A stretch of 64,000 nucleotides of DNA from Asticcacaulis currens (GCF_028550395.1 NZ_JAQQKW010000004.1:62001-126000); one strand, 5' to 3'. Positions 1-9,487 are shown, numbered from the stretch's first letter. Made by a program: numbers and translations. Notes: generated by a model from the sequence alone, not told the origin.

Positions 1-185
1 GTCAGGTGCTGCTCACCTTAACGCCCGCCGGTCGCGCCATGCAGAGCCGGGCCGGGTGTCTGGCACAGGCCCTGCTGGAGGCATCCGGGCAAAGCCCTAA
101 GGCGCTGGGCGAACTGAATGCTGACATCCGCCGCCTGCGCGATAGTCTTTATACTGGGATTGAGGGTTGGCAGGCGCCAGCCTGA
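1..185 (+). CDS. MarR-type regulator, C-terminal end (5' cut by window)
   Basis: An open frame enters from the left edge (codons from base 3) and ends at TGA 183-185, giving about 60 residues. It reads LTLTPAGRAM followed by an amphipathic helix, which is the usual wing-end and last dimerisation helix of MarR/winged-helix regulators. The DNA-binding helix lies outside the window, so the family call rests on the tail alone. The next gene starts 87 bases downstream on the same strand. The gap carries a short inverted repeat, TTGAC (206-210) and GTCAA (217-221), that could be an operator. Other winged-helix families remain possible. Confidence 0.5.
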   Translation, partial: QVLLTLTPAGRAMQSRAGCLAQALLEASGQSPKALGELNADIRRLRDSLYTGIEGWQAPA

Positions 186-272
186 CCGCCGCGCAGACCT
201 CCTTTTTGACGAGCTTGTCAATTGTCTCAACCTGTGAGAGATTTGCGACAAAATAGATAAGAGGGGGATTAA

Positions 273-2534
273 ATGCGCAGACGCCTTTCGGGCCTGACCA
301 TAGGCACGACCTTGAGTCTCTGTCTGGCCGCCGCGCCAGTTTGGGCTCAGACCAACACGTCCGAAACCACTCAGGTGATCGTCAAGGCGAGCGCCCGGCC
401 GCACCTGAGCGAGGAGGTCGCGCCCCCGCCGATCAGCGACTTCATTGTGCCGCCCCGTATCGAGCAGATCGCCCTGTCGCCGGACGGCAGCCGCTTTGCC
501 TTCATTACGCGCAAGGCAGGGTTGCGGCTTCTCACGGTATATAATGTCGATGACGGCAGCAATCAGGTCATCCGCCTGAGCGAGGACCCGCTCTCGGCCC
601 TGACCTTTCTCGATAACGATTTTATCGTGCTGTCGGACACACGGACCGCGTCGCGCAGCACCTGTCCGTCGGGGCTGGATAAGGCGTTCAAGGCGCCGCA
701 ATCGGTCGATGATTATCGCTCAGCCCTGACAGACGGCGGCTTCGGCAGTGGTGCCACGAACAATTCCGGGGCCAGCGAAGACTGGCTGATCGCTACGATG
801 ATCTCGACCGCCCTCACGCCGCCGCCGTGCAGGAGTTACGGGGTGCGCGCTCATGAGGCGGCCGCGATTGTCGATCTGCGCACCAGACAATCCATCAGCC
901 TTGGCGCGCGCATGGGCGGCGACTACGACCAGATGCCGCTCGGTCTGCCCAAGCCCGTGATGATGGACGGCAAGCTCACTCTGGTGGGTCCGTTTCTCGA
1001 ACTGCGAGACAAGTCGATCGCCGGGCAGGTGGCGCAGCGCGTCTATCTGTGGAAGGTCGATCCGCAGACGGGACGCGGGCGGATCATCGACGACAAGGGC
1101 GGTGATCTCGACCGGGAGGGTAGCTATGTCGATGACTGGCTGACCGATGATAAGGGGCAGCCGCAGGTGCGTGCGCAATATACCTATATCGGTGAAACCT
1201 TTGCCATCGAGGTACGTCAGGACGGTAAGTGGAAGCCGCTTCTAACGCGCAAGATAGACGCCAAGGCCCACACCTTCGCCCCCTTCCTGGTGGGCCGCGG
1301 GCGCGACGGTCAGTCCCTGCTGCTGCTGGATGCAGCGCCTGGCTCCGATGGCAAGCGCTTCCACTATGTCGAACTGTCGCTCGACGGCAAGGTGTCGGAA
1401 CCGCTTAATGAGGACGCCGCGCGCGACCGTCCGGTCTTCCATCCGCAGACGGGGGCGCTGGCGGGCTTTGCCCATGACGGCGAAGTCACCACCTACACCT
1501 TCTTCGACGCTGACCTTGCCGATTATTACAGCCATGCGGTTGATACGGCGCCCGGTCAGGCTGTGCGCGTCGCGGCTATGGCCAGTGACCCGGCCAAAAT
1601 GATCCTGTTTGCTCAGGGGGGTGATGATCCGGGGTCGTGGGCCTATTATGACTTCATCAAAGGCAAGCGCGTCGATATCGGCTCCCACTATCCGGACGTG
1701 CCGCCGGAGTGGGTGGCGTCGCAACGCACCGTGCGTTATGCCGCTGCCGACGGCCTGACGATTTCGGCCCTTGTGACCCTGCCGCGTCAGGGCGAGGTCA
1801 AAAAGCGCGCCCTGGTCGTTCTGCCGCATGATGGGCCTCGGGCGCATGTGGGACGCGGCTATGACTGGCTCGCACAGGTTCTGGCCTCGCGCGGTTATGT
1901 CGTCCTGCAACCCAATTACCGCGGTTCGGATGGCTATGGCGCGGCCCTGCGGGAGGCCGGAAAAGGGCAGTGGGCGGGCAAGAGCCTGAGTGATCTGGCG
2001 GACGGCGTCACCTATCTGGCGGCGCAGGGTCTTATTGACCCGAAACGCGTCTGCATCGCCGGCGAAGGCTATGGCGGTTATGCGGCACTCAAAGGCGCAC
2101 AAGGGCAGACCCCTTATCGCTGCGCGGCGTCTATTAATGGCATTATCGACCCGGCGGACTACCTTAAGACGGCCCGCAGCAATGCTCCGGCCGATGCCAT
2201 AGCGTCGCTGAAGGCCGATCCCGCGGCCCCGCGAGCCTTCGTCGCCGACGCCCTGTCACCGGCCCTGATCGAGACGCAGTTTGGCCAGACACCCCCTCCG
2301 GTCATTGGTGCCGCTGACATCAGCAAACCTGTTTTGCTCATTGCCAGCCCCAATGACGCCGTGGTCCCATCAGGCCAATCGCGCGCCCTGCGCGATGCCT
2401 TGCAACGCGCCGGGAAACCGGTCGCCTTTGTCGAATTGCCCGACAATGGTCACGAATTGCAAACACAGGCGAGCCGTCTCAGCGTCGCGCAAGCCCTGAT
2501 CGACTTTCTGGCGAAACACAACCCGGCGAAATAG
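273..2534 (+). CDS. Secreted S9-family (prolyl oligopeptidase-like) protein with Ser-to-Gly nucleophile
   Basis: 753 residues with an N-terminal signal peptide (cleavage near the first Ala-Gln, about residue 26), a beta-propeller-like region (about 55-500) and a C-terminal alpha/beta-hydrolase domain (about 510-753). The start ATG follows a strong GAGGGGGA ribosome site. In active S9 enzymes the nucleophile elbow is GxSYGGY. Here the codons at 2061-2081 read GEGYGGY, so residue 599 is Gly instead of Ser. The other triad members look present: Asp695 (NDAVVP) and His727 (NGHEL). Family knowledge says such proteins hydrolyse prolyl peptides in the periplasm. I infer this copy is non-hydrolytic or uses another mechanism. 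The frame is intact, so it is not simple decay. Confidence 0.85.
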   Translation: MRRRLSGLTIGTTLSLCLAAAPVWAQTNTSETTQVIVKASARPHLSEEVAPPPISDFIVPPRIEQIALSPDGSRFAFITRKAGLRLLTVYNVDDGSNQVIRLSEDPLSALTFLDNDFIVLSDTRTASRSTCPSGLDKAFKAPQSVDDYRSALTDGGFGSGATNNSGASEDWLIATMISTALTPPPCRSYGVRAHEAAAIVDLRTRQSISLGARMGGDYDQMPLGLPKPVMMDGKLTLVGPFLELRDKSIAGQVAQRVYLWKVDPQTGRGRIIDDKGGDLDREGSYVDDWLTDDKGQPQVRAQYTYIGETFAIEVRQDGKWKPLLTRKIDAKAHTFAPFLVGRGRDGQSLLLLDAAPGSDGKRFHYVELSLDGKVSEPLNEDAARDRPVFHPQTGALAGFAHDGEVTTYTFFDADLADYYSHAVDTAPGQAVRVAAMASDPAKMILFAQGGDDPGSWAYYDFIKGKRVDIGSHYPDVPPEWVASQRTVRYAAADGLTISALVTLPRQGEVKKRALVVLPHDGPRAHVGRGYDWLAQVLASRGYVVLQPNYRGSDGYGAALREAGKGQWAGKSLSDLADGVTYLAAQGLIDPKRVCIAGEGYGGYAALKGAQGQTPYRCAASINGIIDPADYLKTARSNAPADAIASLKADPAAPRAFVADALSPALIETQFGQTPPPVIGAADISKPVLLIASPNDAVVPSGQSRALRDALQRAGKPVAFVELPDNGHELQTQASRLSVAQALIDFLAKHNPAK

Positions 2535-2537
2535 GAA

Positions 2538-2569
2538 GGCACACAGACAAGGCACAGACGGCGTGTGCC
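2538..2569 (+). terminator. Hairpin after the S9 gene, possible terminator
   Basis: GGCACAC (2538-2544) and GTGTGCC (2563-2569) can form a 7-bp stem four bases after the stop codon of the S9 gene. The loop is long (18 nt) and there is no clear T-run, so termination is only possible. Confidence 0.3.
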
Positions 2570-2663
2570 TCTCTGCGCGCACAGGTCGCGTAACCGTGTT
2601 GAAATTAAGCGTTTCGAAACCATGATCGACTACGCATTTTTGAGTAGTAGATCGGGTGTTCGT

Positions 2664-4745
2664 ATGTTTGCAAAGTCGCTGCCTCTCAAGCTGTCCGCCT
2701 ATTGCGGGCTTGCCCTGTGCCTCGCCTTCGGTATCGGCGCGGTTGTAATCACCAGCCAGAGCGCGGACGCTCAGCACAAACAAAACGCAGAGATACAGCT
2801 CAACCTGGCCAAAAGCCAGGGAGAGGCCGTCTCGCGTCGGCTTGATCTGGCGGCAAAAGCAGCGGCCGAGATAGGGTCTGCGGCCATCGCGCTGAAGGAA
2901 AGCGGGGCCACCTCCCGCACCACTCAGGATGCCGTTCTGAAATCTGTACTGGAGCGCAATCCGGAGATTTTAGGCGCTTACACGGCCTATGAGCCGAACG
3001 CCCTTGATGGGCAGGACGCCAAATATTCGGGCACCGAGGGTACGGATGCCTCCGGCCGGTTCATCTCCTACTGGAACCGGGGATCGGGATCGATCATCCG
3101 GGAAGTGCTCGCCGATTATGACAAGCCGGGCGCAGGCGATTACTATCAGCGCCCCAAAAATGAAGGTCGTGCGGTCGCTATTGAGCCGTACATCTATCCT
3201 GTGGCGGGTAAACCGGTCCTGATGACCTCGTTCACGCACCCGCTGCAAGTCAACGGGCAGTTCATAGGCATTTCGGGTGTCGATATTGATCTGGGTAGCC
3301 TCAATGCCGAGATGGCAAAGGCAAAACCCTTCGGCACCGGCTTCGTTGCGCTTGTCTCTTCCACGGGTCTGGCTGTCAGCCACCCGGACGCCAGGACACT
3401 GGGCAAGCCTCTCGCAGAGATTGACCCCAGCACCGCAAGTGCCGCGAAACAAGCCATTGAGAGCGGTAAGCAGGTCGCGTTTGACGGCAAGGGCATAGAC
3501 GGAAAAAGCTGGCGCTATCTGGCGCTCCCCATCAAGGCCGGGGCCACGGGTGACGTATGGGCCGTTGTGGTCGAGGTTCCGGTTGCGACCCTCAATGCAG
3601 ACATCAATCGCAGTCTGGGAAATATGATCCTCATCTCACTGCTTAGCATTGTCGCGGCTCTGGGTGCGCTCTACGTGCTGATAAGTCGGATGGTCGGGGT
3701 GCCCCTGCGAAACCTGGGATCGGTCATAGATCGCATGGCGGCTGGAGATCACAATGCGCAGGTACGCGAGGCGAGCCGCTCGGATGAAGTGGGGGCCATC
3801 GGCAAGGCGGTGATGTCGTTCCGCGAAAGCCTGAGGCTTAAGGCCGAAGCCGAGGCGGCAAGGGAGCGCGATCAGCAAAGCGAACAGACGCGCCAGCGTC
3901 AGCAGTCCATGAATGAACTGGCCTCGCAGTTTGAGACCGCGGTGGGCGGGATCGTCGAAATGGTGTCGGCGGCCGCCACGGAAATGCAAGCGACGGCTCA
4001 GCAACTGACGTCAACCGCGCAGGAGTCCGCCTTTAAAGCCAGATCGGTCTCTGTGGCCGCCGAGGAGGCCGGGACCAACGTGACGTCCGTGGCGGGCGCG
4101 GCCGAAGAACTGGGCGCATCCGTTTCGGAAATCAGCCGGCAGGTTGAACACTCTCTGGCCAAGGCCCGGGAGGCGGTCTCCGAAGCCGAGACGACGCGCG
4201 CGATTGTGCACGAACTCTCCGAGGCGTCCGGACGCATCACCGGCATCGTCGATATGATCTCGGGCATCGCCGCGCAAACCAATCTGCTGGCGCTAAACGC
4301 CACGATTGAGTCCGCGCGCGCGGGCGAGGCCGGACGCGGCTTTGCGGTCGTGGCCTCGGAAGTCAAGACGCTGGCTCAACAGACGGCCAAGGCGACCGAT
4401 GAGATCAATCAGCAGATTGCGGCCATTCAGACGACAACCACGCAGGCCGTCGCCGCCATTGAAAACATCTCGGCGACCATTCAGGCCCTCAATGATTCTT
4501 CGGCGACGATCGCCAGTGCCGTCCAGCAGCAAGGCGGCGCTACCCACGAGATCGTCCATTCCGTGACGCGCGCCTCTGCCGGTGCTTCTGAGGTTTCCTC
4601 AAACATTTCCGGCGTTGCCCGCATGGCGGAAGAAACCGGGCAGGGGGCGTCTCAGGTGCTGAGTGCGTCCTCCGAACTGGCGCAACAGGCCGAACGGCTC
4701 CAGGGCCAGGTTCACGCCTTCCTGGCTCAGGTCAGGTCCGCCTGA
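2664..4745 (+). CDS. Methyl-accepting chemotaxis protein with dCache sensor domain
   Basis: The frame is open from 2565, but the ATG at 2664 ([10 protein letters not shown]) puts the first membrane segment right at the N-terminus, as usual for chemoreceptors, giving 693 residues. Order: TM1 (about 5-30), periplasmic double-Cache ligand-binding region (about 35-320, with the SFTHPL and SGVDIDL motifs typical of dCache), TM2, a HAMP linker, then the cytoplasmic signalling coiled coil whose hairpin tip reads [21 protein letters not shown]. This protein binds small molecules outside and signals through CheW/CheA to the flagellar motor. The ligand cannot be told from sequence. No other chemotaxis genes are nearby, so it is an orphan receptor. 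The start is not fixed by a good ribosome site; ATG 2622 is an alternative. Confidence 0.93.
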   Translation: MFAKSLPLKLSAYCGLALCLAFGIGAVVITSQSADAQHKQNAEIQLNLAKSQGEAVSRRLDLAAKAAAEIGSAAIALKESGATSRTTQDAVLKSVLERNPEILGAYTAYEPNALDGQDAKYSGTEGTDASGRFISYWNRGSGSIIREVLADYDKPGAGDYYQRPKNEGRAVAIEPYIYPVAGKPVLMTSFTHPLQVNGQFIGISGVDIDLGSLNAEMAKAKPFGTGFVALVSSTGLAVSHPDARTLGKPLAEIDPSTASAAKQAIESGKQVAFDGKGIDGKSWRYLALPIKAGATGDVWAVVVEVPVATLNADINRSLGNMILISLLSIVAALGALYVLISRMVGVPLRNLGSVIDRMAAGDHNAQVREASRSDEVGAIGKAVMSFRESLRLKAEAEAARERDQQSEQTRQRQQSMNELASQFETAVGGIVEMVSAAATEMQATAQQLTSTAQESAFKARSVSVAAEEAGTNVTSVAGAAEELGASVSEISRQVEHSLAKAREAVSEAETTRAIVHELSEASGRITGIVDMISGIAAQTNLLALNATIESARAGEAGRGFAVVASEVKTLAQQTAKATDEINQQIAAIQTTTTQAVAAIENISATIQALNDSSATIASAVQQQGGATHEIVHSVTRASAGASEVSSNISGVARMAEETGQGASQVLSASSELAQQAERLQGQVHAFLAQVRSA

Positions 4746-4758
4746 AAGCGGCATTGCG

Positions 4759-4792
4759 GCCGGGCATTTACCCGTGATTGGGCGTGCCCGGC
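4759..4792. terminator. Shared hairpin between convergent genes
   Basis: GCCGGGCA (4759-4766) and TGCCCGGC (4785-4792) form a perfect 8-bp stem, with an inner CCC/GGG pair (4771-4773 and 4780-4782) extending it. It lies between two convergent genes ending at 4745 and 4821. The symmetry suits a bidirectional terminator, although T-tracts are missing. Confidence 0.45.
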
Positions 4793-4820
4793 GGCTGTAA
4801 ACGCCCCAGCGGCCGCGCCA

Positions 4821-7178
4821 CTAAGGTTCGACCACAAGCGCGTCACCGACATAGACCTGATAGTCTTTGATGCGACCCGTTACGCCGTCTCCGCCTTGTC
4901 TCGGTGTATAACGCAAGCCCGCAACTTCGATCGTCCGGCCGAGGTCAATTGCCAGATAATGCGGGTGATCGCGGACGTCGGCTGAGCGAACGGCCGTGTG
5001 CCAGAAATCGGCGGCCTGACCGTTGATCGCGTTCACGGCCGCACCGTTCAGGCTCGCGACCTCCTCACTATCGACATAGGCCACGGACCAGTCCGACTGG
5101 TTGATGGGCTGTCCCGCCTTATCGAGAAGGGCAATTTCGGCGACAGCGGCAAACCCTTTCTGGTCATGCGCATTTTGCGAGACAAGGCAGAACTGTCGGC
5201 CTTTTGCGGGTGTCTCAAACATCACGTCCTGGCTGTTTGACCCCTGACGGAACGCCCCCGAATGCGTCGGAGAGGTGTTTGCGAGGGCCAGGGTGCGATT
5301 GGATTTGGGTTTTGGCAGATCCCTGTCGAGCCGCAGTTCGTCCAGTATGGGGGTCGTTTGCCCGAGCACGACCGGCGTGTCTGGACCCGTAAGATCGAGG
5401 ACCACAATTTCGTTCACCCCCTTCTTAATCCAGGGGCCCGGAAGATACATGGTCTGGGTGGGGCCGATGCTCCAGTAGCGACCCAGGCAGCGACCATTGA
5501 TCCACACGATGCCAAGGCCCCAGTTCGACAGGTTCAGGAACGTATCGTCGCGCGACGTCGCGGTGAAGGTGCCGCGATAGAAGGACGGCCCGCTCGCCTT
5601 GTCCCGCGTCCAGTTGAGCTTCGGCAGGTCGCCATTGGCACCGAAATCAATCGCCCGCAGTTCCCAGTTCTCGACAGGTATGGGCGCCGAGCCTTTGGGG
5701 GTAAAGGTGACCGGCCCCTGAAGGCCCTTGCGATCATGAACCTCCACCCCAAAATTCACGCGCGCGATGGTATAGAGCAGGATTTCAATGACCGCGTCAC
5801 GCGATCGGGCGGGGATAGCCACAGAGGTACGCTGATGGCGCACATCAAAAGTGCCTACCTCTTTTCCATCGACCCGAATCCAGGCCAGATCGCGCGCCTT
5901 GTTCACCTTGAGCACGCCTTCAGGCCCGGCCGGCAAGACGGCCTTGTAAGAGACCAGACCGCGGCTGATACCGTAGGCTTCGATGGATCGAAGCTCACGC
6001 GTCCGAACGGGGTTTGAGGGATAGCCGGCGCTCACGGGGGCACATTCTTCAAGAGTGAAGGGGGCCAGAGCCATCGTGTTCTTCTGCGGAGGGGGGGCAG
6101 GCAGCCTTTCCCCGGTCTTCAAAAACGGCCGCATGGCCGAGCGGTAGGCCTCGAACTTTTCCCCGATCCGCCCCGCTTCGCTAATCGGCGCATCATAATC
6201 GTAACTGGTCGTGTCGGGCTGAAACGGCCGGTCACAGCCGCCCCAGAGCCCAAAGCTCGTGCCGCCGTGCGCCATGTAGAGGCTGAACGAGCCGTTTTGC
6301 TGGAGCATCCACTTGATGTCGGCCACAGAGCTTTGAACGCCACCGGTTCGGTGACCGGCGCCCCACACATCAAACCACCCGGAATAATATTCGCCGCACA
6401 TCAATGGCGCGCGTTGGACGGAGCGCAGGGCATTAAAGCCCGCTTCCGGGTCATTGCCGAAGTTCGCAACAGACAACAGCTCAGGGATATGGGTTTTGGC
6501 GACAACGTGGGTCGGATTACACTGGAAGAGAGGCACGTCAAACCCGGCCCGCTCAACGGCCTTGCGCATGCCTTGCAGATACTCAAGATCGTTGCCGAAA
6601 AATCCGTACTCGTTCTCGACCTGCACCATCAGGATGGGGCCGCCTTTGGTAACCTGAAGCGGGCCAAGATGGCGACCCACCTCTTCAATCCAGCGGTGCG
6701 CCGGCCCGGTGAAGGCCTCCGCACGGGTACGCAGAAAGGCATCGCCTTCGGCCTTCAGCAACCACCAGGGCAGGCCCCCCATTTCCCATTCGGCACAGGC
6801 ATAGGGGCCCGGTCGAAGAATGACCCAAAGACCTTCTTTCTGGGCCATCCGGCAAAAGGCAGCGGCATCCCTTTGCCCTTCCCAGTCAAACTGGCCCTCA
6901 TCCCACTCGTGGTAATTCCAGAACAGATAGGCGCATACGGCATTTAACCCCATCGCCTTGATCATCTTGAGACGATGCGGCCAATACTCACGAGGCACGC
7001 GGGGGAAATGCATCTCGCCACATCGAATCTGGATGGGGCGACCGTCGAGCAGAAAGTCGGATGGCCCGATCTCAAAATGGTGGCCTTTTGCCGCAGCAGG
7101 GGTGCCCGGCATAAGCGCCGACACGGAGGCGGCCATGCCAGCGGAGAGGGTCAGGCGACGCGAGGGGAGAAAGGGCAT
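4821..7178 (-). CDS. Secreted beta-galactosidase, glycoside hydrolase family 35
   Basis: 785 residues. The N-terminus (SRRLTLSAG, then a hydrophobic and Ala-rich stretch ending near residue 30) is a signal peptide, possibly Tat-type. Residues about 35-370 are the GH35 TIM barrel. VENEYG contains the proposed acid/base Glu190, and CGEYYSGWFDVWG contains the nucleophile Glu263. Middle beta-sandwich domains follow, with the GH35 motif GLGIVWINGRCLGRYW. The last about 130 residues resemble an F5/8-type (discoidin-like) carbohydrate-binding domain. The enzyme removes terminal beta-galactose from plant-type glycans. Substrate preference cannot be read. It faces the chemoreceptor gene and has no sugar-utilisation neighbours in view. 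A TATAAT on its strand (7230-7235) is a possible -10. Confidence 0.92.
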   Translation of the reverse strand: MPFLPSRRLTLSAGMAASVSALMPGTPAAAKGHHFEIGPSDFLLDGRPIQIRCGEMHFPRVPREYWPHRLKMIKAMGLNAVCAYLFWNYHEWDEGQFDWEGQRDAAAFCRMAQKEGLWVILRPGPYACAEWEMGGLPWWLLKAEGDAFLRTRAEAFTGPAHRWIEEVGRHLGPLQVTKGGPILMVQVENEYGFFGNDLEYLQGMRKAVERAGFDVPLFQCNPTHVVAKTHIPELLSVANFGNDPEAGFNALRSVQRAPLMCGEYYSGWFDVWGAGHRTGGVQSSVADIKWMLQQNGSFSLYMAHGGTSFGLWGGCDRPFQPDTTSYDYDAPISEAGRIGEKFEAYRSAMRPFLKTGERLPAPPPQKNTMALAPFTLEECAPVSAGYPSNPVRTRELRSIEAYGISRGLVSYKAVLPAGPEGVLKVNKARDLAWIRVDGKEVGTFDVRHQRTSVAIPARSRDAVIEILLYTIARVNFGVEVHDRKGLQGPVTFTPKGSAPIPVENWELRAIDFGANGDLPKLNWTRDKASGPSFYRGTFTATSRDDTFLNLSNWGLGIVWINGRCLGRYWSIGPTQTMYLPGPWIKKGVNEIVVLDLTGPDTPVVLGQTTPILDELRLDRDLPKPKSNRTLALANTSPTHSGAFRQGSNSQDVMFETPAKGRQFCLVSQNAHDQKGFAAVAEIALLDKAGQPINQSDWSVAYVDSEEVASLNGAAVNAINGQAADFWHTAVRSADVRDHPHYLAIDLGRTIEVAGLRYTPRQGGDGVTGRIKDYQVYVGDALVVEP

Positions 7179-7702
7179 ACCGGCAGACTTTCCTGAATAA
7201 TCTCACCCACCGAAGGGCTCAGGCAAAAAATTATATGACAAATATGCCCGAAGCAATGAGAAATTGTCAGACCTATGACCGACCGGAGAGGGTGGTATTG
7301 CCACTCCGGGCGGTTAGAGTTCCACGATAGTTCAGTTTAAAATCGGTCGAGTATGTGCGGCGCGTAGGTTCGGGCTAGGGCGAGAACGGCTCGAGGCAAG
7401 AACCTCAGCAAGCGAATTCGTTCGACATCAGTTGAGTAGAAACACTCATTTGGTCGTAGTTGTCCAGACATGCGTGATTGTAAGCCACGATGCCACGATC
7501 TGCGATCCGTCCACGAACATACGGGTCTCTAGAAATAATCGCAGATCTGCGAACTTAAGTGACGATGCCTAGATTTATTTGGAACGCGTACGGGCACGGC
7601 AGACCACGCTTACGCCTCGTTTAGTCTGATTGCGCCTCAGCGGCTATTGTAAGTGTCCCATAGCGCTTTAAGAGGCTTTCGGCTTTTCTGCATGTAAGGT
7701 GT
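7179..7702. other. Intergenic region, no gene recognised
   Basis: About 520 bases without a convincing coding frame. It must hold the leader and promoter of the GH35 gene near its left end. A perfect 12-bp palindrome CGCAGATCTGCG lies at 7540-7551. I could not assign the rest. Confidence 0.5.
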
Positions 7703-7750
7703 GTCAAGCGATACTTGACGCGCCTTGGGCCGTCAAGTATAACTTGACGC
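7703..7750 (+). promoter_or_regulatory. higBA promoter with two palindromic operators
   Basis: Two 17-bp inverted repeats of the form GTCAAG-N5-CTTGAC lie at 7703-7719 and 7732-7748, with centres 29 bp apart (about three helical turns). They cover a near-consensus sigma-70 promoter: TTGACG at 7715-7720, 17-bp spacer, TATAAC at 7738-7743. The predicted transcription start falls at 7750-7751, on or next to the higB start codon, so the mRNA would be leaderless. HigA-type antitoxins repress their own operon by binding such palindromes. HigA as the binder is inferred from position. Confidence 0.8.
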
Positions 7751-8041
7751 ATGCTTATCGAGTCCATCCGTCACAAGGGGCTGCGAAGGTTTTTCGAATC
7801 TGGAAACGCTAAAGGCCTTGTCGGAGACGTTTCAAGGCTAAGAAAGATGCTCGCGTTCATCGACGCTGCTGCTGATCTGGACGAACTCTTCGCGCCTCCC
7901 AATTACGGTCTCCATGCACTTGGGGGAGATCGTGTGGGCACTTGGTCAATGACGGTCACTCGAAATTGGCGTCTGACGTTTGAGATGGATCAAGACGGAG
8001 CGTTAATTAACTTGGATCTGGAGGATTATCATGGCGATTAA
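7751..8041 (+). CDS. higB: HigB-family mRNA interferase toxin
   Basis: 96 residues of the RelE/HigB superfamily. The N-terminal motif IRHKGLRRFFESGN and the later motifs LGGDRVGTWSMTVTRNWRLTF and LDLEDYHG are the hallmarks of HigB toxins, which cut ribosome-bound mRNA. Length is typical (about 92-100). The first ATG is the only good start and has no ribosome site, because the promoter -10 lies only seven bases upstream. The gene overlaps the following antitoxin by 11 bases. This toxin-first order is the normal higBA order. Confidence 0.93.
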   Translation: MLIESIRHKGLRRFFESGNAKGLVGDVSRLRKMLAFIDAAADLDELFAPPNYGLHALGGDRVGTWSMTVTRNWRLTFEMDQDGALINLDLEDYHGD

Positions 8042-8333
8042 AATGCATGCAGCGTTGGCCGTCCATGCGGGCGAGTGGCTTAGAACTGAATTTGTTGAGC
8101 CCTATGGTATCACGATCAAGGCCTTGGCTGACCACGTTGGGGTGACTCGTCAGGCGCTAAGCACTTTGCTAAATGGCCACTCCAGCCTCTCTGCGGAAAT
8201 GGCGATCCGTTTCGAAAAGGCGTTTGGCGTAAAGGCGGAAACTTTAATGCGTATGCAAACTGCCTATCAATTGGCGAACGCTCGCGCGCACGAGGATAAG
8301 GTTGATATTCGTCCGTTGGCCAAGGTTGCATAG
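8031..8333 (+). CDS. higA: HigA-family antitoxin
   Basis: 100 residues, HigA/VapI-type helix-turn-helix protein (GEWLRTEFVEPYGITIKAL, then DHVGVTRQALSTLLNG as the HTH, then FEKAFGVKAETLMRMQ). It neutralises HigB by direct binding and represses the operon. It starts inside higB with its own ribosome site (TGGAGG at 8018-8023). The C-terminal tail contains RPLAKVA. The paired palindromes ahead of higB are the likely binding sites of HigA dimers. Confidence 0.93.
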   Translation: MAIKMHAALAVHAGEWLRTEFVEPYGITIKALADHVGVTRQALSTLLNGHSSLSAEMAIRFEKAFGVKAETLMRMQTAYQLANARAHEDKVDIRPLAKVA

Positions 8334-8336
8334 CCC

Positions 8337-8567
8337 GTGTATCGGAAGATGGAATACGAGGTTGAAAACGATGATGCCGTCGTCGGCATCGAAGTCAAAG
8401 CCGGAACAAATATCGATGCGGACAGTTTCAAGCATCTGAAGTGGTTCAAGGCGAATATGACTGAAGGCAAATCCTTCAACGGGATCGTGCTCTATTCCGG
8501 CGAGTATCCTGTGCCGTTCGGCGATGGCCTGTGGGCCATCCCGACAAGCGCGCTTTGGTGCGCATAA
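8337..8567 (+). pseudogene. C-terminal remnant of a DUF4143-type AAA ATPase
   Basis: Directly after the higA stop an open frame of about 76 residues matches the end of the common AAA-ATPase/DUF4143 proteins: VVGIEVKAG, then LKWFKANMTEGKSFNGIVLYSGE, then PFGDGLWAIPTSALW. Full proteins are about 400 residues. Only the last fifth survives, and the sequence before VVGIEVKAG appears shortened as well. It is probably debris left when the higBA unit was inserted or when the host gene was deleted. No function is expected. Confidence 0.7.
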
Positions 8568-8654
8568 TATATATTCTGGAAATAAAATTTAAGTTGAGAC
8601 AAGTGCGGGGAGGGGTGGACCGGCAATATTCAACATAGTCCTCAACTCGGGGGC

Positions 8655-9182
8655 TTACAGGAAACCTCTATCTTGAAAGCTAGGGGAAAAGGTGGCCAAT
8701 GGCATTACTAATGTCAGGGGGAGATTTTTGAGCGGTTCGGCGCTGTATGCAGCATACCAACTCGCAGCACGCACGTTTTTTGCGTCTATGATGAGCAACG
8801 TTCCCCCAACCTGTTCTGAAGTTCGTAAGCATCTAAGGGCTGCGGCCGCTAGTAGCTGCCCACCCAGCCCTAACCCTGCGACGGAGAGGTCCGTCGCTAT
8901 CCGTGCCAACTTGAAGCCCGCGATCTCGTGCCTCGCCAATCCTTTTGCGAGATGTGCGGGGACCTGATCGTGCGATATTGCGGACGGCGTTACCGTGTAG
9001 AAACCGAGAATCCGTTGTGACTTAGCGTTTTCGATAGCGCAAAAGGTTTTCGACGCGTTTTGCTCATGACTCTGCCGAGCAAATCGCTGCAGAAATTCGT
9101 TCATCTGGGTGTCGCCACAGTTGAATGATTTTCGATCATGCGACTTGGCAATTGGTGCTTCGTGCCAGTCCGGGAGGATCAT
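8655..9182 (-). CDS. GNAT acetyltransferase toxin (TacT/AtaT type)
   Basis: 175 residues with a GNAT fold: N-terminal FNCGDTQMNEFLQRFARQ, central ARIATDLSVAGLGLGGQLLAAAL (acetyl-CoA pyrophosphate-binding loop), and ASWYAAY near the C-terminus carrying the conserved catalytic-region tyrosine. Toxins of this class acetylate the amino group of aminoacyl-tRNA and stop translation. The start ATG overlaps the stop of the upstream antitoxin by four bases (ATGA), so the two are translated together. The exact tRNA target cannot be told. Confidence 0.88.
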   Translation of the reverse strand: MILPDWHEAPIAKSHDRKSFNCGDTQMNEFLQRFARQSHEQNASKTFCAIENAKSQRILGFYTVTPSAISHDQVPAHLAKGLARHEIAGFKLARIATDLSVAGLGLGGQLLAAAALRCLRTSEQVGGTLLIIDAKNVRAASWYAAYSAEPLKNLPLTLVMPLATFSPSFQDRGFL

Positions 9183-9457
9183 AGTGCGGACGGCAAAGCT
9201 GCAATAGCGGCCCGCAGTTTTGCATTTGGCTTAGGCGGGTTTTCGAGCAGCTCAAGGACCCGAGCGAAGTCCCGTCTAGAAAGGACGACGGCTTCAGCGG
9301 CTTCAATCACTGAATCTGCTTCTTTCAACGCTGTCTGCATGATGAAGTTGGTGAGGTCCGTATTTTGAATCGCCGCGGCCCGGATCAGCTTGGCTTTTGC
9401 TTCTGGCGACACCCTCAAATGCACTCGCTTATTGTCATCAATGGCTACGCTTGGCAT
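9179..9457 (-). CDS. DUF1778 (TacA-type) antitoxin
   Basis: 92 residues from ATG 9457, chosen because GGAG lies seven bases upstream; the frame is open further to 9496. KRVHLRVSPEAKAKLIRAAAIQNTDL is a ribbon-helix-helix of the DUF1778 family, followed by an acidic/alanine-rich linker and a proline-containing tail (LENPPKPNAK) that wraps the GNAT toxin in known TacAT complexes. It binds operator DNA as a dimer and neutralises the toxin encoded immediately downstream. Confidence 0.9.
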   Translation of the reverse strand: MPSVAIDDNKRVHLRVSPEAKAKLIRAAAIQNTDLTNFIMQTALKEADSVIEAAEAVVLSRRDFARVLELLENPPKPNAKLRAAIAALPSAL

Positions 9458-9487
9458 CGGAAGCTCCACACAAAGGAATTCTAACTC

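Noticed and set aside
1242-2102. Minus-strand frame of 286 codons inside the S9 gene
   Set aside because: Shadow frame in GC-rich coding DNA; no conserved motifs.
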